A stretch of DNA of 6,880 bases from an uncultured Desulfovibrio sp. (GCA_900547595.1 URHE01000093.1:1-6880), one strand, 5' to 3'. Positions 1 to 5,962 are shown, numbered from the stretch's first letter. Notes: generated by a model not told the origin, from the letters alone. Numbers and translations: made by a program.

Positions 1-123
1 GAGCGGCACGGCCTCTGCTGCTTTGCGCCGAGTCTTTCCCAGGCCCTGACCATGAGCGAGGAGCTGGAACACCTTGCGGCCATCCAGCTTCTCACGCTGG
101 GAAGCGGCCTTTCGGCCTCCTGA
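1..123 (+). CDS. C-terminal end of a probable class II aldolase/adducin-family protein (5' part outside window)
   Basis: Frame 1 is open from the left edge to a TGA at 121-123 and gives 40 residues beginning ERHGLCCFAPSLSQAL and continuing MSEELEHLAAIQLLTLGSG. The pattern of a His-Gly followed by a short strand, then an AL..(S/T)EELEHLA.(I/V)QLL helix, is what is seen at the end of class II aldolase/adducin domains (L-fuculose-phosphate aldolase type), where the HG contributes to the metal site region. In that family these are zinc-dependent aldol-cleaving or sugar-phosphate epimerising enzymes of the cytoplasm; the substrate cannot be told from this tail. It is the only plus-strand gene and is followed after 31 bp by a strong terminator, which supports it being a real gene end. 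The call rests on one short motif region, so an unrelated protein is possible. Confidence 0.6.
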   Translation, partial: ERHGLCCFAPSLSQALTMSEELEHLAAIQLLTLGSGLSAS

Positions 124-154
124 GCGGAGGAGTTCCCCGGAACTTTGTAAAGGG

Positions 155-189
155 AAACGGCCGCCGTTGTCAGCAACGGCGGCCGTTTT
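155..189. terminator. Bidirectional Rho-independent terminator between convergent genes
   Basis: The arms 155-169 (AAACGGCCGCCGTTG) and 174-188 are perfectly complementary over 15 bp, with a TCAG tetraloop at 170-173. The plus strand ends in TTTT (186-189), and the minus strand reads TTTCCCTTT after the stem. The hairpin lies midway between the plus-strand stop at 123 and the minus-strand stop at 214, so it can end transcripts from both sides. Confidence 0.9.
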
Positions 190-213
190 CATGTCGGTAT
201 CGCGCGCGGGGGG

Positions 214-1134
214 TCAGATGCGGATGCTGTCCCGGATGTCCTCCAGGCGCGCCTTGGCAAAGAGCAGCCAGGAGGTCACCAGTTCCCCGGAATTGAAGAA
301 CGAGGTGATGTAGAGCGGGTCATACTCGCAGATGCGGTTGAGGTAGCCCATGGCGGCATTCATGTTTTCGCTGTTGTTCTTGGCGCTGATTTCCGGATAG
401 AGCACATAGAGGGTGTTGATGAAGTCGCGCAGGACGAGCACGATGCCCTGGACTTCATAGATGCGGTTGTCCAGCTCGTAGAAGTGCATTTCCTGCGAGT
501 TTTCCAGCAGGCCCAGGGCGTAGCCGAGCATGTTCTCGCCGGTGACGGTCACAAACGAGGCGTAGAGATCGTCGGTGCGGCAGTTGTAGACGCCCTTGCC
601 CGTATCCAGCGAGGTCTTGTACTGCTCCAGCAGCTTGAAGCCCTTCTTGTAGGCGCCCTCGGCAGAGGGGAACATGAAGCTGCGCGGATCGATGGAGAAG
701 CTGTTGATGCGCGCCTTGTAGAGGTATTCGCTTTCCCGGTCGCTGGAACCGAGCTTGGCGATCTGGCTGGAGTAGAGGTCCAGCAGGAACTTGGTGGCGT
801 GATAGACGCCATACTGCCGATAGGCGCGGTTATCCAGGAAGAAGCGGTTGAAGAGGATGTCGTTGAAGGTCCAGCCGAAGCGGGAGTTCAGCTCGCGGCG
901 CATCTGCCAGGTGATGGCGTCCAGCAGGAGTTTGCCCTTTTCGTTTTCGGTGAGGGATGCCGCGTTTTCCGGCAGGGGCATGGCCTGCGGGAAGGTCGTC
1001 TCGTCCACGGCGGCGTAGAGCCGTTGCAGGCCCCAGAGGGCCACGAGGATGCCGATCAGGATGCACAACTGGATGCCCAGGGTCCTGAGCACGATGCGTG
1101 TCTTGTGTATGCCGGGAAGTTCGTGAAGATTCAT
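214..1134 (-). CDS. DUF2333 family membrane-anchored protein
   Basis: A 306-aa protein of unknown biochemical role. It has a short cytoplasmic N-terminus (about 1-16), one transmembrane segment at about 17-40 (IQLCILIGILVALWGLQRLY), and a long, mostly helical soluble domain that should lie on the periplasmic side. Segments such as WQMRRELNSRFGWTFNDI, NRFFLDNRAYRQYGVYH and the repeated aromatic- and Asn-rich helices match what I know of the DUF2333 family (COG5345), which is usually 300-350 aa, so this looks complete. I see no enzymatic motif. The ATG at 1134-1132 is preceded by AAGGA with a 7-nt spacer, which fixes the start. It lies 39 nt downstream of the 98-aa protein gene and probably shares its transcript. 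It ends at the shared bidirectional terminator. Confidence 0.82.
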   Translation of the reverse strand: MNLHELPGIHKTRIVLRTLGIQLCILIGILVALWGLQRLYAAVDETTFPQAMPLPENAASLTENEKGKLLLDAITWQMRRELNSRFGWTFNDILFNRFFLDNRAYRQYGVYHATKFLLDLYSSQIAKLGSSDRESEYLYKARINSFSIDPRSFMFPSAEGAYKKGFKLLEQYKTSLDTGKGVYNCRTDDLYASFVTVTGENMLGYALGLLENSQEMHFYELDNRIYEVQGIVLVLRDFINTLYVLYPEISAKNNSENMNAAMGYLNRICEYDPLYITSFFNSGELVTSWLLFAKARLEDIRDSIRI

Positions 1135-1173
1135 TGGCTGTCCTTTCTTGCGTCAGGCGGGGAAGGGGCCGCG

Positions 1174-1470
1174 TCAGGCATTTCCGCCGTCGTCGATCCA
1201 GGCCGTCAGCGTGTCCACGATCTTGCGGGCCTGCTCGGCGCTGGAGATATTGAACTTGGATTGCCTGCGGTATTCACCGCCGGATTTTTTGTACCGCTGG
1301 ATGACGTACCTGTCCGGCCCGTAATCGCCGGTTTCGGGTTGCCATTGCTGATAGCGGAAGAGGATGGTCGTCCAGGCGCCCTTGCTCAGGACGGCCTTGT
1401 CCAGCTCCCTGATGATGAGCTGCCCGTTGTCTTCATAATCCACGGTGAGGTCGTCGATGGATTCGTTCAC
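1174..1470 (-). CDS. Small conserved-looking protein of unknown function (98 aa, GTG start), faintly PC4/YdbC-like pattern
   Basis: An acidic N-terminus (NESIDDLTVDYEDNGQ) is followed by a strand-rich core: LSKGAWTTILFRYQQW, YGPDRYVIQRYKK, YRRQSKFNI, and then a C-terminal helix SSAEQARKIVDTLTAWIDD. The order of strands ending in a helix, with 'KGAWT...' and 'R-Y-x-K' features, recalls the single-stranded nucleic-acid-binding PC4/YdbC fold, but I would not assign the family from this alone. The frame is open upstream and has an ATG at 1506 with no ribosome-binding site. The GTG at 1470-1468 has GGAGG five nt upstream, so I chose it. The upstream gene is separated from it by a strong terminator (1520-1562), so expression needs read-through or a promoter in the 50-nt interval, which I could not identify. 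The DUF2333 gene follows after 39 nt. It is real by ribosome-binding site and organisation; its function is unknown. Confidence 0.7.
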   Translation of the reverse strand: MNESIDDLTVDYEDNGQLIIRELDKAVLSKGAWTTILFRYQQWQPETGDYGPDRYVIQRYKKSGGEYRRQSKFNISSAEQARKIVDTLTAWIDDGGNA

Positions 1471-1482
1471 TGCTGCCTCCGG
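1471..1482 (-). promoter_or_regulatory. Shine-Dalgarno that decides the GTG start of the 98-aa protein
   Basis: On the minus strand the bases before the GTG read CGGAGGCAGCA. GGAGG with a 5-nt spacer is a near-ideal ribosome-binding site. The longer ATG alternative at 1506 has only CGGCGAATCGC in front of it, and the peptide between the two starts would be encoded immediately after the terminator tail. Confidence 0.7.
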
Positions 1483-1519
1483 GAGGTTGCTGGAGCGCGC
1501 GGACATGCGATTCGCCGGT

Positions 1520-1562
1520 AGGGAGAAAGAACGCGAGCCGGAAATCCGGTTTCCGGCCCGCG
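1520..1562 (-). terminator. Rho-independent terminator after the 77-aa protein gene
   Basis: On the minus strand the arms CGCGGGCCGGAAA (1562-1550) and TTTCCGGCTCGCG (1544-1532) form a 13-bp stem with one G-U pair around a five-base loop, followed by TTCTTTCTCCCT (1531-1520). It starts 28 nt past the stop of the 77-aa gene, so it should end that transcript and set it apart from the two downstream genes. Confidence 0.85.
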
Positions 1563-1590
1563 CGTCTGGATCCATCCCGGGAGTGGTCGT

Positions 1591-1824
1591 TCAGCCGACA
1601 TAGCTTGCCAGAACGCCCTTGACGGTTTCGGGGAGTTCCGGCGGCGTGACCACCATGTCGGCGGGCCCCGGGCCGTAGCGGTCGGCCGTGGCGGCTGCGG
1701 TGGCGGTCATGGCCATGAGCCGTTCGGACAGGGTCAGGCTGTGCCCTGAACCGACCTTGCGGCCGAGCATGGTCAGGACGTTGTCCGTGATGTCCACGGG
1801 CTGCGCGGCGGTGAACTCAACCAT
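1591..1824 (-). CDS. Orphan 77-aa protein of unknown function
   Basis: I do not recognise a family. The protein starts MVEFTAAQPVDITDNVLTML, has a polar helix-forming centre (SLTLSERLMAMTATAAATADRY) and a proline-rich segment (GPGPADMVVTPPELPE), and ends VKGVLASYVG. There are no cysteines, no signal peptide and no membrane segment, so it is probably a small cytoplasmic helical protein or an adaptor. The frame stays open upstream, but the ATG at 1824-1822 is preceded by GAGGAG with an 8-nt spacer, which makes it the clear start. It is isolated: 251 bp separate it from the upstream gene, which has its own U-tract terminator, and a strong hairpin terminator follows its stop. It is therefore a single-gene transcript. 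Such dedicated signals argue that it is genuinely expressed. Confidence 0.72.
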   Translation of the reverse strand: MVEFTAAQPVDITDNVLTMLGRKVGSGHSLTLSERLMAMTATAAATADRYGPGPADMVVTPPELPETVKGVLASYVG

Positions 1825-1920
1825 GATGCTGTCTCCTCGTTTTGCGGCGTTGTTGCAGGAACGCATCCCCCGGTGAAGCGGGTCCGCCGGGAATACGCGC
1901 CTTGCGGCCGCGTGAGCGCA

Positions 1921-1942
1921 TTTTCCCGCCGGAGCGGGAAAA
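1921..1942. repeat. Perfect 9-bp inverted repeat in the leader region of the 77-aa gene
   Basis: TTTTCCCGC (1921-1929) and GCGGGAAAA (1934-1942) are perfect inverted repeats around CGGA. Because the T-run lies outside on the 5' side and the A-run on the 3' side, neither strand has a U-tract after the stem, so it is not a normal intrinsic terminator. It sits 97 bp upstream of the start of the 77-aa gene, where an operator or leader hairpin could lie. The function is inferred only. Confidence 0.5.
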
Positions 1943-2005
1943 CACCCTAGGATGCCAAACTACCGGATTCATCGGCACTTCGCAAGATGGCATTAGAGCC
2001 TTGGC

Positions 2006-2028
2006 AAAAAAACTGAAGTATTTCCAGT
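2006..2028 (-). terminator. Probable terminator of the LOG-tadA-spermidine-synthase-like operon
   Basis: On the minus strand ACTGGA (2028-2023) pairs with TTCAGT (2017-2012), with one G-U pair and an AATAC loop, and runs into seven T's (2012-2006). The stem is short and AT-rich, which is weak, but the U-tract is excellent. It lies 47 nt after the stop at 2076. The 251-bp gap 1825-2075 otherwise holds only the dyad at 1921-1942 and no gene that I can support; I could not find a convincing -35/-10 pair for the 77-aa gene. Confidence 0.6.
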
Positions 2029-2075
2029 AAGGTACCGATTTTGCAGATGGTTTTTTTGCGAGGCCGCCTGCCGTT

Positions 2076-3611
2076 TCATTGCCGCGCCAGCATGAGCGTG
2101 AACCGCTCCACGGGCGCATAGTCATCGCGTAGCGGCGCGCCCGGCGGGATGGGGCGCAGATAGCGGTGGGCTTCCATGTCCTCCCCCATGTCGGCGCCAA
2201 CAGCCATTTGCCCGGCGGGCGTCTCGGGCCGCGCCTCGGGAAGGGCCACGAGCATGAGGTTCTGGACGCGTTCGGGATGGGCGGGCCTGCCCACGCAATA
2301 GACGCGTACCTCGGCGAAGGCCCCGGCAAGCGCGTGCCGGATGCCCCGGAAGAGGCGGCCATCCGGCCCTTCCACAGCCGAAATGACGTTCATGAGCAGG
2401 GCGCCCCCCGGCGCCACGGCCCGGCGCAGGGCCCGGGCCGCCTCCACCGTGCCCATCTGGAAGGGGACGGAATAGTGGGAGTTGAACACATCCACAAAAA
2501 CCAGGTCAAAGGCCGCGTCCTGGCGGTTCAGGAAGGCGCGGGCATCCTCGTGGCGCACCGTGAGGCGCGGGTCGTCCCGGAGGCCGAACCAGCGGCGCGC
2601 GCTTTCCGTCATGGCCGGGTCAAGCTCCACCACGGTAAGGCTGAAGTCGTCCGCAAGGCCGCTTTGGCCCGAAAGCAGCCACTTGGGCACGGAATAGCCG
2701 CCCCCGCCGAGCATGAGCAGGCGCCGCGCCCGTGGCACATGGCGCGGCCCCAGGGCATAGTAGCGCGTATAGTCGAAATAGAGTTCGTCCGGCGCGTCCA
2801 CGAGCATGCCGGACTGGCTGTAGCCCGGGTCCGTGGCCATGAGCCGCACGGCCTTGCCCCCGCGCGCGTAGTCCACCCCCTCCATGATGCGGATGCTGTT
2901 GTACGGGCTTTCCACCAGCCGCGTGCCGCTTTTTTCCGCCAGCCATTCGGCATAGAGCGTATCCTGCCACGCCAGGACGGCGCAGAGCAGGAGCAGGAGC
3001 GCGCGCCCCCAGGGGCGCTGGCGGTTGTTGGCAAGCGAGAGCAGAAGCATGGCAATGGCAAGGCCCCAGAGGATGAGCGTGCTCCCGAACCAGGAGATGA
3101 GCACAAAGCCGCCGAGAAAGGTGCCGAGGATGCTGCCCGCGGTGGAAAGCGCATAGAGCCGCCCCACCGTGGCGCCTGCGGTATCCACGCTGGCGATGCG
3201 CAGGCGGATGATATAGGGCGTGATCATGCCGAAGAAAAAGGCGGGCAGGGCGAAGATGCCCACGGCGGCGGCAACGGCGGCGGCGTAAAGATTGCCGAGC
3301 GCGCCGGTCACGCCCGCGCCGATGGCCGTATGGCAAAAGGCCGTGACGCCGCAGCCCGCGCCCGCGCCCGCCAGCGCCTGGCCCAGCCCGCGCCGGGAAA
3401 GCGTTTTGTCGGCAAAGCGGCCTCCGGCCCAGGCGCCGAGCGCCAGACAGGCGAGCACCACGCCGATGAGGCTCGTCCAGACAATGGCCGAGGTGCCCAC
3501 ATGCGGCGCCAGCACCCTGCCGCCCACCATCTCCAGCACCATGACGAACGCGCCGCTCAGAAAGGCTGTCAGTTCCAGCATGAAGCTCCGCCTGTCCGCT
3601 GTGGTTGTCAT
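2076..3611 (-). CDS. Fused membrane / spermidine-synthase-like (aminopropyltransferase-fold) protein
   Basis: A 511-aa protein. Residues about 10-220 carry roughly seven hydrophobic transmembrane segments (for example FLSGAFVMVLEMVGG, SLIGVVLACLALGAW, ILGTFLGGFVLISWFG, and the poly-Leu stretch near 204-212). Residues about 230-511 are a Rossmann-type methyltransferase/spermidine-synthase domain: ESPYNSI at 234-240, the glycine-rich nucleotide loop GGGGYSVP at 302-309, the acidic ELDP at 329-332, HEDAR at 354-358, VDVFNS at 373-378, and the C-terminal DDYAPVE at 496-502 typical of this family. In true SpeE the catalytic loop is D-S-T-D-P; here it is D374-V-F-N-S, so only the first aspartate is kept and polyamine synthesis is doubtful. 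The ATG at 3611 overlaps the tadA stop as ATGA, implying translational coupling; no strong Shine-Dalgarno is present. The frame is open further upstream, but that part is the tadA coding region read in another frame. Confidence 0.85.
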   Translation of the reverse strand: MTTTADRRSFMLELTAFLSGAFVMVLEMVGGRVLAPHVGTSAIVWTSLIGVVLACLALGAWAGGRFADKTLSRRGLGQALAGAGAGCGVTAFCHTAIGAGVTGALGNLYAAAVAAAVGIFALPAFFFGMITPYIIRLRIASVDTAGATVGRLYALSTAGSILGTFLGGFVLISWFGSTLILWGLAIAMLLLSLANNRQRPWGRALLLLLCAVLAWQDTLYAEWLAEKSGTRLVESPYNSIRIMEGVDYARGGKAVRLMATDPGYSQSGMLVDAPDELYFDYTRYYALGPRHVPRARRLLMLGGGGYSVPKWLLSGQSGLADDFSLTVVELDPAMTESARRWFGLRDDPRLTVRHEDARAFLNRQDAAFDLVFVDVFNSHYSVPFQMGTVEAARALRRAVAPGGALLMNVISAVEGPDGRLFRGIRHALAGAFAEVRVYCVGRPAHPERVQNLMLVALPEARPETPAGQMAVGADMGEDMEAHRYLRPIPPGAPLRDDYAPVERFTLMLARQ

Positions 3612-4138
3612 CTGCGGGCCTGAAAACACCGCCGCAAGAGCGCCGCGCACGCTTCGGAGCGCACGCCGCCCATGTACCAGATGCCGCGCCTGGAAACCGG
3701 CCCGTCCAGATATTCCGCGCGCGAGATCACGGCCCCGGCGGCCTCGTCCGCCGCGCCAAAGACCACGCCCGCCAGCCGGGCATGGACGATGGCCGCCGCG
3801 CACATGGCGCACGGCTCCAGCGTCACCACCAGGACGCAGCCCTTCAGCCGCCAGTTCTCCCATTGTCGGGCGGCCTCCCGGATGGCGAGCAGTTCCGCGT
3901 GCGCCGTGGGGTCGTTGTCACGCTCCACGGCGTTGCAGGCTTGGGCGATGATGCCCCCGTCCGGCGCCACGATGACCGCGCCCACCGGCACGTCGCCCGT
4001 CAGCGGAGTGAACTCGGTCGCCTCCAGAGCAATATCCATGAGCCCTTCCCAGCTGTGGCCGGGCGGCGGCGCGGGCACCGGCCCCGCCGGGGCGAAGGCG
4101 CGGGGGCGGGGCCGGAAGAGGTCCGACATTCCATCCAT
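3608..4138 (-). CDS. tadA: tRNA-specific adenosine deaminase (A34 to inosine)
   Basis: A 176-aa cytidine-deaminase-fold enzyme that converts wobble adenosine 34 of tRNA-Arg(ACG) to inosine. Zinc-site motifs are intact: TAHAE, with His80 as ligand and Glu82 as proton shuttle, and LEPCAMC, with Cys110 and Cys113. VPVGAVIV (about 50-57) and the Asn of ACNAVERDNDPTAHAE also match E. coli TadA in order and spacing, and the protein ends with the usual ECAALL..-F-type helix (here EACAALLRRCF). It has an N-terminal extension of about 28 residues rich in Pro/Ala/Arg. The segment after AGAV differs from the standard NLL/MNHR region, so substrate scope could be wider. The start is ambiguous: ATG at 4138 or ATG at 4129 (three codons later), neither with a strong ribosome-binding site. 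It lies 7 nt after the LOG stop and overlaps the next gene by 4 nt. Confidence 0.88.
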   Translation of the reverse strand: MDGMSDLFRPRPRAFAPAGPVPAPPPGHSWEGLMDIALEATEFTPLTGDVPVGAVIVAPDGGIIAQACNAVERDNDPTAHAELLAIREAARQWENWRLKGCVLVVTLEPCAMCAAAIVHARLAGVVFGAADEAAGAVISRAEYLDGPVSRRGIWYMGGVRSEACAALLRRCFQARR

Positions 4139-4145
4139 CCGCGAC

Positions 4146-4814
4146 TTACAGGATGATGATCTTGCGCAGGTGGTTGACCACTTCCTCCGGCGTGTCGCAG
4201 ACCGTGATGAGCTGGTCCAGTTCCTCGTCGCTGATGAAGCCGCCAGCGGCCATGCTCTTGCGGAGCCATTCGAGCAGGCCGCTCCAGAAGCGCGAATCGT
4301 AGAGGATGATGGGGAAGGGACGCGTGCGCCCGGTCTGCGCGAGCACAAAGGCTTCGGAAAGCTCGTCGATGGTGCCCATGCCGCCGGGCATGACCACATA
4401 GGCGCGGGCATACTTCACGAACATGAACTTGCGGATGAAGAAATAGCGGAAGTTGCAGCGCGTGGTCACATAGGGGTTGCAGCCCTGTTCGTGCGGCAGC
4501 TTGATGTGCAGGCCCACGGAGACGCCCCCCGCCTCCTTGGCGCCCTTGTTGGCCGCCTCCATGACGCCGGGGCCGCCTCCCGTGATGACGCCGTAGCCCG
4601 CGTGCGCGAGCAGCCCGGCGAGCTTTTCCGCGTCCTGGTATTCCTGGCTGCCCGGCTGGCTGCGCGCCGAGCCGAAGATGGAGATGCAGTTGACCTTGAG
4701 GGCGTTGAGTTCATCCAGGGCGTTGACCATTTCCGCCATGATGCGGAAGGTGCGCCAGGATTCCGTGGTGGCGGAAGCGAGATCGTCCACGATATTCTGC
4801 TGAAATTCAGGCAT
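4146..4814 (-). CDS. LOG family protein (TIGR00730-type nucleotide 5'-monophosphate phosphoribohydrolase)
   Basis: A 222-aa Rossmann-fold protein. Characteristic motifs are FGSAR at 47-51, the glycine-rich GGGPGVMEAAN at 79-89, the Arg-Lys pair at 128-129, and PGGMGTIDE at 143-151, the signature of lysine-decarboxylase-like/LOG proteins. The family hydrolyses the N-glycosidic bond of adenosine-type or cytokinin nucleoside monophosphates to free base and ribose 5-phosphate in the cytoplasm; 'lysine decarboxylase' is an old misannotation. Length is in the range of the longer bacterial subgroup, with an extra N-terminal helix (1-40). The start is ATG at 4814, with AAGGA 6 nt upstream; the open frame upstream is shadow. 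It heads the tight LOG-tadA-spermidine-synthase-like cluster. In bacteria the physiological substrate is often purine nucleotide salvage or detoxification rather than hormone production, and that is not decidable here. Confidence 0.9.
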   Translation of the reverse strand: MPEFQQNIVDDLASATTESWRTFRIMAEMVNALDELNALKVNCISIFGSARSQPGSQEYQDAEKLAGLLAHAGYGVITGGGPGVMEAANKGAKEAGGVSVGLHIKLPHEQGCNPYVTTRCNFRYFFIRKFMFVKYARAYVVMPGGMGTIDELSEAFVLAQTGRTRPFPIILYDSRFWSGLLEWLRKSMAAGGFISDEELDQLITVCDTPEEVVNHLRKIIIL

Positions 4815-4836
4815 GCCGGTTCCTTGAGGCGGCGCG

Positions 4837-4877
4837 GGTGCCGGCGCCGTCCGCGGGTCGGGACGGCGGCCGGCGCC
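4837..4877. other. GC-rich hairpin between the DUF362 and LOG genes
   Basis: CGCCGTCC (4845-4852) pairs perfectly with GGACGGCG (4861-4868). After a one-base bulge the stem continues for five more pairs and then, beyond one G-T wobble, two more (4837-4844 with 4870-4877). There is no T-tract on the minus strand, so it is not a standard intrinsic terminator. It occupies most of the 80-bp gap and ends 23 bp before the LOG start, so it could attenuate or stabilise a DUF362-LOG read-through transcript. No promoter consensus is visible in the gap. Confidence 0.55.
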
Positions 4878-4894
4878 GCAAACCGTATCAGTTG

Positions 4895-5962
4895 TCAGTT
4901 GACGGTGATGAGTTCGTACTGCGGATTGCCCATCCTGTGCTCGGCCATGGCCGAAAGCTGGCGCAGGCCGTGGCGGCTCTGGATGCGTTCGCGCAGGTCC
5001 TTGCCGTCGGCGCTGGCAAAGACGAGGTCGCAGGCGGCCTGGTCGATGGCCAGCAGGTCGCTGGAGGCGAGGATGCCGATGTCCCTGATGCTGGGCGTCT
5101 GGGCGCGGGTGCCCGCGCAGTCGCAGTCCACGCTCATGTTGCGCAGCACATTGATGTAAACGATGTGCTTGCCGAAATGGTCGGCCACGGCCTTGGCGGA
5201 GTCGGCCATGAGTTCCATGAGCTTTTCCTTGGCGGGCCACTTGCTCCAGTCGGCGGGCGGGGTGCCGTCCACGCCGTGGACCTGGCGCTTGCCCACCTGC
5301 CCGGAGGCGCAGCCGATGGCGATATTCTTCATGGAGCCGCCGAAACCGCCCATGGCGTGCCCCTTGAAGTGGGTGAGGACGATCATGGCGTCATAGTCCA
5401 TGATGCCCTTGCCCATGGCCACTTCCTTGAGGTGGAAGCCGTCGGCCACGGGCAGATTGACGTCGCCGTGCTCGTCCATGATGTCCACGGGGCAGAAGGT
5501 CCAGCCGTTGACCTTGAGGGTCTCGCGGTGCTTGGCCGTGGTGTCGCGGTCGCCCTGATAGAGGGTATTGGTCTCCACGATGGCGCTGTCCGGCACCTGC
5601 GCCTGAAAGGCTTTCACCATGTCGCGCGGCAGGATATTGGGGCCGTTGCGCTCGCCCGTATGGAGCTTGATGGCGACCTTGCCGTAGATGTTTTCATTGA
5701 CGAGCGTATAGAGCTTGATGAGGCTCGCCGCGTCGATGACCGGCGAAAAATAGACCTTGGCCGCCGAACCCTTGTGCGCTTTGCCCGTGACGTTGCGTGA
5801 ACCCACCACCGGCGCCTGGGCGTTGCCCGATGCCTTGCCGGAAGCGGGCGCGGCGCCGGAAGGCCCGGCTGCCAGGGTCGCGCCGGGCGTGAGGAGCGCG
5901 GCGGCGGCGAGCAGAGCCGAGCCCTGCAGCAGTTCACGCCTGGAAACAGGGATGTTGCGCAT
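4895..5962 (-). CDS. Tat-exported DUF362 domain protein
   Basis: A 355-aa protein with a twin-arginine signal: SRRELLQG with Arg8-Arg9, a hydrophobic stretch at about 15-31, and likely cleavage near residue 31 or 32. A Gly/Ala/Ser/Pro linker follows up to about residue 52. The mature part matches the DUF362 family: KVAIKLHTGERNG (95-107), THFKGHAMGGFGGSMKN (197-213), IGCASG (216-221), DCDCAGT (259-265) and DIGILASSDLLAIDQAACD (274-292). The many conserved His/Cys residues and the Tat route suggest a folded, possibly metal- or Fe-S-containing protein of the periplasm. However, the ferredoxin-like CxxCxxC motif found in many DUF362 proteins is absent. Function is not established. The ATG at 5962 has AGGAGG 8 nt upstream, an ideal start. 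The gene follows a 331-bp repeat-rich gap, so it probably has its own promoter and may read into LOG. Confidence 0.85.
   Translation of the reverse strand: MRNIPVSRRELLQGSALLAAAALLTPGATLAAGPSGAAPASGKASGNAQAPVVGSRNVTGKAHKGSAAKVYFSPVIDAASLIKLYTLVNENIYGKVAIKLHTGERNGPNILPRDMVKAFQAQVPDSAIVETNTLYQGDRDTTAKHRETLKVNGWTFCPVDIMDEHGDVNLPVADGFHLKEVAMGKGIMDYDAMIVLTHFKGHAMGGFGGSMKNIAIGCASGQVGKRQVHGVDGTPPADWSKWPAKEKLMELMADSAKAVADHFGKHIVYINVLRNMSVDCDCAGTRAQTPSIRDIGILASSDLLAIDQAACDLVFASADGKDLRERIQSRHGLRQLSAMAEHRMGNPQYELITVN

Noticed and set aside
131..294. Repeated word AGTTCCCCGGAA at 131-142 and 281-292
   Set aside because: One copy lies in the intergenic region and the other inside the DUF2333 coding region, with no shared flanks, so it is coincidental.
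1150..1179. Direct repeat GCGTCAGGC (1150-1158 and 1171-1179), also present at 6291-6299
   Set aside because: Two of the three copies are Ala-stop codon contexts (GCC TGA CGC) and the word is only 9 bases in GC-rich DNA, so chance is sufficient.
484..1521. Plus-strand open frame of 345 codons opposite the DUF2333 gene
   Set aside because: It is a mirror of the DUF2333 codon pattern, with Val/Gly/Glu-rich composition and no motif.
1984..2022. Sigma-70 promoter candidate for the 77-aa gene (TCTAAT with TACTTC 17 nt upstream on the minus strand)
   Set aside because: The -35 match is poor and it overlaps the U-tract terminator of the upstream operon; not strong enough to annotate.
2048..2075. 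A/T-run at 2051-2057 as a second terminator for the operon
   Set aside because: On the minus strand the run is A's, not T's, and no stem precedes it in the correct orientation.
2166..3623. Long plus-strand open frame (485 codons) opposite the spermidine-synthase-like gene
   Set aside because: It is antisense to a clearly motif-bearing protein. Its translation is low-complexity, rich in Gly/Ala/Arg/His, with no recognisable domain, as expected from high-GC third positions.
3672..5159. Plus-strand open frame of 495 codons opposite tadA, LOG and the end of DUF362
   Set aside because: It spans three genuine minus-strand genes and their gaps, has no domain motifs and no ribosome-binding site that I could credit.
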